Shown one piece after another: positions 6,863 through 11,183 of a DNA stretch of 11,183 nt. The notes under the pieces are model-generated. The model ran no database searches and was not told where the DNA came from. It saw only the letters and a program-made list of their open reading frames with translations. The stretch lies in contig CAMNYG010000017.1 of the NCBI GenBank assembly GCA_946570335.1, positions 1 through 11,183 on the forward strand, read 5' to 3'. Positions within the stretch are counted from its first letter, which is position 1; each line of letters opens with the position of its first letter. The position numbers and the translations under genes are program-made. This stretch comes from an uncultured Dietzia sp. Its GTDB lineage: Bacteria > Actinomycetota > Actinomycetes > Mycobacteriales > Mycobacteriaceae.

Positions 6863-6914
6863 CTTTAACCCACGCTCGGAGCCGTCCACTCTCATGGCCG
6901 ATAGCCCGACAAAG

Positions 6915-6943
6915 AAGCACCCCGGCCAGAGGCCGGGGTGCTT
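6915..6943 (-). terminator. Strong hairpin terminator of the Gly-Cys-Val tRNA unit
   Basis: AAGCACCCCGGCC and GGCCGGGGTGCTT form a perfect 13-bp stem around a 3-base loop. On the minus strand it follows the CCA of tRNA-Val by 4 bp and is followed by a short CTTTG stretch. The stem is symmetric, so it could also stop transcripts coming from the IS remnant on the plus strand. Confidence 0.85.
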
Positions 6944-6947
6944 GGTG

Positions 6948-7022
6948 TGGTGCGCGATACTGGGATTGAACCAGTGACCTCTTCCGTGTCAGGGAAGCGC
7001 TCTCCCGCTGAGCTAATCGCGC
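6948..7022 (-). tRNA. tRNA-Val (anticodon GAC)
   Basis: Acceptor stem GCGCGAT (7016-7022) pairs with ATCGCGC (6952-6958), with discriminator A at 6951 and an encoded CCA at 6948-6950. The anticodon stem CTTCC/GGAAG holds the loop CTGACAC, anticodon GAC. The T arm has GGTTCAATCCC. Last gene of the Gly-Cys-Val unit. Its 3' end faces the accessory region. Confidence 0.95.
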
Positions 7023-7050
7023 GCGACTCTCCGTCCGGCTTGCGCCGACG

Positions 7051-7124
7051 TGGAGGTGGAGACGGGAATCGAACCCGTGTTGACGGCTTTGCAGGCCGCT
7101 GCCTCACCACTCGGCCACTCCACC
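7051..7124 (-). tRNA. tRNA-Cys (anticodon GCA)
   Basis: Acceptor stem GGTGGAG (7118-7124) pairs with CTCCACC (7055-7061). Discriminator U at 7054 is the expected identity base for Cys, and CCA is encoded at 7051-7053. Anticodon loop CTGCAAA in the stem CGGC/GCCG. The T arm has GGGTTCGATTCCC. Confidence 0.95.
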
Positions 7125-7174
7125 GCTAAAGGTATCGAGCCTGGTGAGGACAACCTGGCTCCTCGATCCCTCCG

Positions 7175-7247
7175 AGCGGATGACGGGATTCGAACCCGCG
7201 ACCCTCACCTTGGCAAGGTGATGCGCTACCAGCTGCGCCACATCCGC
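7175..7247 (-). tRNA. tRNA-Gly (anticodon GCC)
   Basis: Acceptor stem GCGGATG (7241-7247) pairs with CATCCGC (7176-7182), with discriminator U at 7175 as expected for Gly. Loop TTGCCAA gives anticodon GCC. CCA is not encoded (CGG follows). It is the first tRNA after the promoter on the minus strand. Confidence 0.95.
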
Positions 7248-7291
7248 ATCGCGTTCCGGTTCGCTGTGCGCTCTCCGGGCTGCGAGAAAGA

Positions 7292-7321
7292 ACATTAGCC
7301 GACGCCGAACGGAGAACACAA
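7292..7321 (-). promoter_or_regulatory. Candidate promoter of the Gly-Cys-Val tRNA unit
   Basis: On the minus strand TTGTGT (7316-7321) and TAATGT (7292-7297) are 18 bp apart. The predicted transcription start near 7285 leaves a leader of about 40 nt before tRNA-Gly. Confidence 0.5.
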
Positions 7322-7424
7322 ATCGGGGCTTGGAAATACCGCTTCACCTGCTCGTAAGTCGATTCTGTGACGGTTGGCGTCCAGTCGCATCCGGGAGCTG
7401 CTGAACGGCTGTGGCACCCAGAGT

Positions 7425-7628
7425 TCACGAATCCGCCGGGGCACGGGTGGTGCCGCTGCGGCCGGGGACACCGTCCGCAGCCGAGGCGTGGACAGTGGCG
7501 ATGTACTGGCCCACGATCCTTCCGCGGCCCATGCCGACGAACCGCGTCGAGCCGGACGCGTTGATGGCCGTGTTCTCGCCGGTGAGAAGACGTGTCCAGG
7601 CCCGAATTGGGCCGTGGGAGTCTGCTTG
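7425..7628 (-). other. Unassigned coding-like stretch between the two tRNA units
   Basis: The 420 bp between tRNA-Gly and tRNA-Val(CAC) hold two divergent tRNA promoters and this stretch. On the minus strand it is open for 67 codons, from just after a TAG (7629-7631) to a TGA (7425-7427). The reading includes [21 protein letters not shown] and [21 protein letters not shown], with mostly G or C at third positions. There is no usable ATG, GTG or TTG near its beginning. The plus strand shows equally GC-rich third positions in a staggered frame (from GTG 7411), so the strand is ambiguous. It may be a gene remnant or chance; I do not recognise a family. Confidence 0.25.
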
Positions 7629-7635
7629 CTACAGT
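7607..7635 (+). promoter_or_regulatory. Candidate promoter of tRNA-Val(CAC)
   Basis: TTGGGC (7607-7612) and TACAGT (7630-7635) are separated by the ideal 17 bp. The predicted start near 7642 gives a 5' leader of about 29 nt before the mature tRNA. Confidence 0.6.
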
Positions 7636-7670
7636 GTTCCAGTGCCAAGTCGGAATCAGCCGACATGCGA

Positions 7671-7742
7671 GGTCCTATAGCTCAGCGGAAGAGCGCTCCG
7701 TTCACACCGGAGAGGTCACTGGTTCGAACCCAGTTAGGACCA
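7671..7742 (+). tRNA. tRNA-Val (anticodon CAC)
   Basis: Acceptor stem GGTCCTA (7671-7677) pairs with TAGGACC (7735-7741), discriminator A at 7742. Anticodon stem CTCCG/CGGAG with loop TTCACAC gives CAC. The T arm has GGTTCGAACCC. CCA is not encoded. It reads GUG, while the minus-strand tRNA-Val(GAC) reads GUC/GUU codons. Confidence 0.95.
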
Positions 7743-7753
7743 CAACAGAGACA

Positions 7754-7784
7754 AAGCCCCTCCCGGACATCCCCGGAGGGGCTT
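7754..7784 (+). terminator. Terminator after tRNA-Val(CAC)
   Basis: AAGCCCCTCC (7754-7763) pairs with GGAGGGGCTT (7775-7784), 12 bp after the tRNA, and is followed by CGTCGTTCG. The U content after the stem is modest, as is common in GC-rich actinobacteria. Confidence 0.75.
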
Positions 7785-7974
7785 CGTCGTTCGCGAAGCC
7801 CAGTTCCACTCTCCCAGAGGCGTCTGTCGAACACGGCACCGGACACCCCGCGTGCGCCGATCTGGCGGTCGGCCTCCACATCCTGTCGGACGCCGTCCGT
7901 GACGTCGTTCCCCACCGTGAGGCGGTCCACAGCGCAACGCTCCCTCTGTGGCCGGGGTGCCCGACCGGCCCGGG
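7785..7974. other. Intergenic stretch before the thrS promoter
   Basis: About 190 bp between the tRNA terminator and the thrS -10 box. Open frames cross it on both strands, but all run through the tRNA, the terminator or the thrS leader and lack ribosome binding sites. I see no gene or T-box-like antiterminator here. Confidence 0.5.
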
Positions 7975-7980
7975 TAGCAT
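7975..7980 (+). promoter_or_regulatory. Candidate -10 box of the thrS operon
   Basis: TAGCAT fits TANNNT. Transcription would begin near 7987, giving a leader of about 83 nt to the chosen thrS start. No clear -35 is visible. Confidence 0.4.
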
Positions 7981-7986
7981 GGACCA

Positions 7987-8010
7987 GCCCGGCCCGAGCA
8001 TGTGCCGGGC
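7987..8010 (+). promoter_or_regulatory. Hairpin at the 5' end of the thrS leader
   Basis: GCCCGGC (7987-7993) and GCCGGGC (8004-8010) form a 7-bp stem with a 10-base loop, right at the predicted 5' end of the mRNA. It may stabilise the transcript or affect translation. It is too short for a T-box riboswitch. Confidence 0.4.
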
Positions 8011-8069
8011 GCGTCAGTACGGGGGACCACATGTCTCTCGACGTTCACCGCCCGAGGAGATCGCAGCCA

Positions 8070-10169
8070 GTGTCCGAGAAGCGCCAGCCGGAAGCAGATG
8101 TCGACGTGACGGGCGCGGCCGCACTGACGACCGTGATCCCGGGAGGCGAGCCTGCGGGCAAGATCCTCGCCGAACGTGAGCTCCAGTCCAGGGGCGGTCC
8201 CGAGACGATCGTGGTGGTGCGAGATCCCGAGGGGAACCTCCGGGACCTGTCATGGGCGCCTGAGGCGGATACCGAGGTCGAACTCGTCCGCGCCGACTCC
8301 GAGGACGGCCGCGCCGTTATCCGTCACTCCTGCGCCCATGTGCTCGCACAGGCTGTCCAGGACAAGTTCCCGGAGGCCAAGCTGGGCATCGGCCCGCCTA
8401 TCGAGAACGGCTTCTACTACGACTTCGACGTGGCCGAGCCCTTCACCCCCGAGGATCTCAAGGATCTCGAGAAGCGGATGAAGAAGATCATCAAGGCCGG
8501 CCAGCGTTTCTCGCGCCGCGAATACGCCTCGCTCGATGAGGCCCGCGCCGAGCTCGCCGATGAGCCGTACAAGCTCGAACTGGTCGAGGACAAGGGACGG
8601 GCCGACGCCGGCGACTCACACGGTGCCGAGGCGATCGATGATGCGGAGATCATGGAGGTCGGGGCTGGCGCACTCACGGCCTACGACAACCTGAACCCGC
8701 GCACCGGCGAGGTCATCTGGTCCGATCTGTGTCGCGGTCCGCACACACCCACCACGAAGTTCATCCCGGCGTTCACGCTGACCCGCTCGTCCGCCGCCTA
8801 CTGGCGCGGGGATCAGCAGAACGCCGGTCTCCAACGCATCTACGGCACCGCCTGGGAGTCCACCGAGCAGATGGACCTGTACCTCGATCGCCTCGCAGAG
8901 GCCGAGAAGCGGGACCACCGGCGCCTGGGTACCGAACTGGACCTGTTCAGCTTCCCGGACGAGATCGGCTCCGGGTTCCCGGTGTTCCACCCGCGCGGCG
9001 GCATCATCCGCAACGAGATGGAGCAGCACTCGCTCAAGCGACATCTCGCTGCGGGGTACTCGCTGGTCAACACGCCACATATGACCAAGGGAGACCTGTT
9101 CCGCAAGTCCCAGCACCTCAGCTGGTACTCGGAGGGCATGTTCCCGCCCATGATCGTGGATGCGGAGTATGACGCCGACGGCAACGAGACCAAGCCGGGG
9201 CAGGACTACTACGTCAAGCCCATGAACTGTCCGATGCACAACCTGGTGTTCGACTCACGGGGTCGTTCATACCGTGAGCTGCCGTTGCGGATGTTCGAGT
9301 TCGGCACCGTGTACCGGTACGAGAAGTCCGGCGTGATCCACGGTCTGACCCGCGCACGCGGGTTCACCCAGGACGACGCGCACATCTACTGCACCGAGGA
9401 GCAGATGGAGGGCGAGATCGCCTCGGTGCTCTCGTTCATCATCTCGCTGCTGCGCGACTACGGGCTGAACGATTTCTACCTCGAGCTGTCGACCAAGGAT
9501 CCCGAGAAGTACGTGGGCGGCGACGAGCTCTGGGAACGGGCTACCGAGACACTGCGACGGGTGGCCACCAATTCGGGTCTCGAACTCGTTCCGGACCCCG
9601 GTGGAGCGGCCTTCTACGGCCCCAAGATCTCGGTCCAGGCCCGCGACGCGATCGGTCGTACCTGGCAGATGTCCACTGTCCAGCTGGACTTCAACCTGCC
9701 CGAGCTCTTCGACCTGACCTACAACGCGGCGGATGGCACCCGGAAGCGTCCGGTGATGATCCACCGCGCGTTGTTCGGCTCGATCGAGCGGTTCTTCGCG
9801 GTCCTGCTCGAGCACTACGCCGGTCTGTTCCCGGCGTGGCTGTCCCCCGTCCAGGTTGTCGGCATTCCCGTCGCCGAGGCACACGAGAAGCACCTCGAGG
9901 ACATCATCGACGAGCTGCGGGGTCGGGGCATCCGCGCCGAGCTGGACCTGGCCGATGAACGGATGCAGAAGAAGATCCGCAACCACACCACGGGCAAGGT
10001 TCCGTTCATGTTGCTGGCCGGCGACCGTGACGTGGAGGCCGGTGCCGTGAGCTTCCGCTTCCCGGACGGCACACAGCTCAACGGGGTGTCGCGCAACGCG
10101 GCGATGGACAAGATCCAGCACTGGATCTCCTCCCGGCGCAACGACGTCCCCACTGCGGAGCGGGTATGA
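8070..10169 (+). CDS. thrS: Threonine--tRNA ligase
   Basis: A 699-residue class II synthetase that charges tRNA-Thr with threonine in the cytoplasm. Domains in order: a divergent TGS domain (to about residue 75), the editing domain with H86-x3-H90 (HSCAH) and C221-x3-H225 (CRGPH) that removes misattached serine, the catalytic core, and the anticodon-binding domain ([14 protein letters not shown] onward). Catalytic core: motif 2 [11 protein letters not shown], motif 3 GSIERF, and zinc ligands C387, H438 and H565, spaced as in the E. coli enzyme. Start choice: the frame is open far upstream through the tRNA gene, so two starts compete. GTG 8070 has GAGGAG 10 nt before it and gives the N-terminal length I recall for the M. 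tuberculosis enzyme. ATG 8031 (13 codons earlier) has GGGGGA only 4 nt before it. The stop overlaps the HIT gene by 4 bp, so the two are probably co-translated. Confidence 0.95.
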   Translation: MSEKRQPEADVDVTGAAALTTVIPGGEPAGKILAERELQSRGGPETIVVVRDPEGNLRDLSWAPEADTEVELVRADSEDGRAVIRHSCAHVLAQAVQDKFPEAKLGIGPPIENGFYYDFDVAEPFTPEDLKDLEKRMKKIIKAGQRFSRREYASLDEARAELADEPYKLELVEDKGRADAGDSHGAEAIDDAEIMEVGAGALTAYDNLNPRTGEVIWSDLCRGPHTPTTKFIPAFTLTRSSAAYWRGDQQNAGLQRIYGTAWESTEQMDLYLDRLAEAEKRDHRRLGTELDLFSFPDEIGSGFPVFHPRGGIIRNEMEQHSLKRHLAAGYSLVNTPHMTKGDLFRKSQHLSWYSEGMFPPMIVDAEYDADGNETKPGQDYYVKPMNCPMHNLVFDSRGRSYRELPLRMFEFGTVYRYEKSGVIHGLTRARGFTQDDAHIYCTEEQMEGEIASVLSFIISLLRDYGLNDFYLELSTKDPEKYVGGDELWERATETLRRVATNSGLELVPDPGGAAFYGPKISVQARDAIGRTWQMSTVQLDFNLPELFDLTYNAADGTRKRPVMIHRALFGSIERFFAVLLEHYAGLFPAWLSPVQVVGIPVAEAHEKHLEDIIDELRGRGIRAELDLADERMQKKIRNHTTGKVPFMLLAGDRDVEAGAVSFRFPDGTQLNGVSRNAAMDKIQHWISSRRNDVPTAERV

Positions 10170-10747
10170 CCGGCGGGGGTTCGGCGTCCACCGAGACGTA
10201 CCGGCAGTACGGGGTCGGGCAGGACCGCCTCCAGCTGTTGTGGGCGCCGTACCGCATGTCCTACATCGCCGAATCCCGGACCGAGCCGGCCGAGGGGATG
10301 ACAGGGGAGCCGTTCCTGGACATCCCGCGGATGAGCGACGAGGACGGGCTGGTCGTCGCGCGCGGCGAGCATGTGTATGTGGTCCTGAACCTCTATCCCT
10401 ACAATCCGGGTCACTCGATGGTGGTGCCCTATCGCAAGGTGGCCAACCTCGAGGATCTGGACGACGACGAGGCCCGGGAGATGATGTCCTACACGCAACA
10501 CCTGCTGAGGGTCATCAAGTCGGTCTCGAATCCGGATTCGTTCAACGTCGGACTGAACCTCGGCAGTGCGGCCGGCGGATCACTGTCGGAGCATCTGCAC
10601 CAGCACGTGGTCCCGCGATGGATCGGGGATGCGAACTTCATCACCGTGACAGCGGGCACCAAGGTCCTGCCGCAGTTGCTCCGGCAGACCCGGCAGCTGC
10701 TGGCCGACGCATGGCCCGACGCGCCATCCGCGCCCCAACACACCTGA
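10166..10747 (+). CDS. HIT-family Ap4A phosphorylase-like protein
   Basis: A 193-residue histidine-triad protein. The triad H143-L-H145-Q-H147 is followed by [14 protein letters not shown], and the core [18 protein letters not shown] and [20 protein letters not shown] is that of the actinobacterial group that includes M. tuberculosis Rv2613c. That protein is described as a diadenosine tetraphosphate phosphorylase, splitting Ap4A with phosphate to ADP and ATP; the central histidine is the nucleophile. The first 55 residues ([25 protein letters not shown]) match that group as well. ATG overlaps the thrS stop (ATGA) and has GGAG a few bases upstream; pgsA follows after 14 bp, so it sits mid-operon. 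Substrate is inferred from the family; other HIT nucleotide hydrolase activity remains possible. Confidence 0.85.
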   Translation: MTGGGSASTETYRQYGVGQDRLQLLWAPYRMSYIAESRTEPAEGMTGEPFLDIPRMSDEDGLVVARGEHVYVVLNLYPYNPGHSMVVPYRKVANLEDLDDDEAREMMSYTQHLLRVIKSVSNPDSFNVGLNLGSAAGGSLSEHLHQHVVPRWIGDANFITVTAGTKVLPQLLRQTRQLLADAWPDAPSAPQHT

Positions 10748-10761
10748 CGAGCGGGAGAGAC

Positions 10762-11183
10762 ATGCTCAGCGAGTACGGCCGGTCCGGCGTGACGAAGGTG
10801 GCGCACCCGTTCGCCACCTTTCTCGTCCGCCTGGGCGTCACGGCCAACGGGATCACACTCACGGGCCTGATCCTGACCTGTGCTGCCGCGGTCGGACTCT
10901 TCGGCACCGGGCAGCTGGTAGCGGGTGCGATCGTCATCGCGCTGTGCACCCTGCTTGACCTCCTGGACGGGGCGGTCGCGAGGGCCGGGGACGGCGGATC
11001 GCCGTACGGTGCGCTCGTCGACGCCGTCTCCGACAGGGTGGCGGACGGCGTCATACTGGGGTCGCTGGTGTGGTGGCTGGTCGCCACCGAGCCGGACAAC
11101 CGGTACACACTGATCATGCTGCTGGCCTGCATGGTGCTGTCCCAGGTGGTCTCGTATTCCAAGGCCAGGGCGGACGCCGGCGG
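10762..11183 (+). CDS. pgsA: CDP-alcohol phosphatidyltransferase, phosphatidylinositol-phosphate synthase type (3' end cut)
   Basis: The first 140 codons are in the window; family members are usually about 210-230 residues. It is an integral membrane enzyme joining CDP-diacylglycerol to an alcohol phosphate. In Mycobacteriales the protein at this position makes phosphatidylinositol phosphate, the anchor for PIMs, lipomannan and lipoarabinomannan. The full signature is present: D66-x2-D69-G70-x2-A73-R74-x8-G83-x3-D87-x3-D91, where the aspartates bind the metal ions. Hydrophobic segments lie at about 31-47, 52-68, 93-107 and 115-129. SQVVSYSKARADAG near the cut is typical of the inositol-phosphate type. 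Start is ATG with GGGAGAGA just upstream, 14 bp after the HIT stop. In M. tuberculosis an acyltransferase and pimA follow this gene (from memory), but here they are outside the window. Confidence 0.85.
   Translation, partial: MLSEYGRSGVTKVAHPFATFLVRLGVTANGITLTGLILTCAAAVGLFGTGQLVAGAIVIALCTLLDLLDGAVARAGDGGSPYGALVDAVSDRVADGVILGSLVWWLVATEPDNRYTLIMLLACMVLSQVVSYSKARADAG

Noticed and set aside
6948..6972. attL/attR duplication of the tRNA-Val 3' end, as left by an integrative element
   Set aside because: I looked for a second copy of the 3' end of tRNA-Val in the accessory block and near 2475-2680 and found none, and no integrase gene is present.
7374..8069. In-frame 5' extension of thrS to a 931-residue protein
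   Set aside because: It runs through the tRNA-Val(CAC) gene, its terminator and the thrS promoter, and has no family similarity before the TGS region.
7745..8069. T-box riboswitch upstream of thrS
   Set aside because: No T-box consensus or antiterminator pair is visible; the only strong hairpin before the promoter is the tRNA terminator.
1..11183. CRISPR array, toxin-antitoxin pair or defence system
   Set aside because: No spaced direct repeats and no matching small gene pairs or nuclease motifs were found; the only tandem repeat has two copies without spacers.

Overview
This is a GC-rich actinobacterial chromosome segment, most likely from the Mycobacteriales (the Rhodococcus/Gordonia/Dietzia/Mycobacterium group). 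The reasons are the strong G/C bias at third codon positions, TANNNT -10 boxes, and two gene blocks whose order matches, from memory, Mycobacterium tuberculosis Rv2672-Rv2669 and Rv2614c-Rv2612c. The genus cannot be fixed from the sequence alone.

Left conserved block (1-2474): the first codons of an exported protein (minus), a RibD C-terminal-type pyrimidine reductase (minus), a ZapE/AFG1-type ATPase (plus, divergent) and a GNAT acetyltransferase (minus, convergent with zapE by 10 bp). The ribD-zapE gap holds back-to-back -10 boxes. The zapE and acetyltransferase starts sit where a leaderless mRNA would begin.

Variable block (2475-6914): an IS256-family element with a doubly frameshifted transposase, two consecutive GT4 glycosyltransferases, and a decayed C-terminal remnant of a second, IS1249-like transposase ending in an 18-bp tandem repeat. 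The second glycosyltransferase is split by a +1 frame change in a run of six C. The block looks like an accessory insertion that has since been eroded by insertion sequences. It sits on the 3' side of a tRNA-Val.

tRNA block (6914-7784): Gly(GCC), Cys(GCA) and Val(GAC) run on the minus strand with a strong shared terminator. Val(CAC) runs on the plus strand with its own promoter and terminator. The 420 bp between the two units contain promoters and a short coding-like stretch that I could not assign.

Right conserved block (7975-11183): a tightly packed operon of thrS, a HIT-family Ap4A phosphorylase-like gene that overlaps it by 4 bp, and the start of a CDP-alcohol phosphatidyltransferase (phosphatidylinositol-phosphate synthase type), cut by the window end. 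The thrS-Ap4A pairing makes sense because aminoacyl-tRNA synthetases can produce Ap4A as a by-product.

I see no convincing new biological system. The points most worth checking are the C6 frameshift in the second glycosyltransferase, the translational coupling of thrS to an Ap4A-degrading enzyme, the hairpin over the IS256 transposase start, and the unassigned coding-like segment between the tRNA units.
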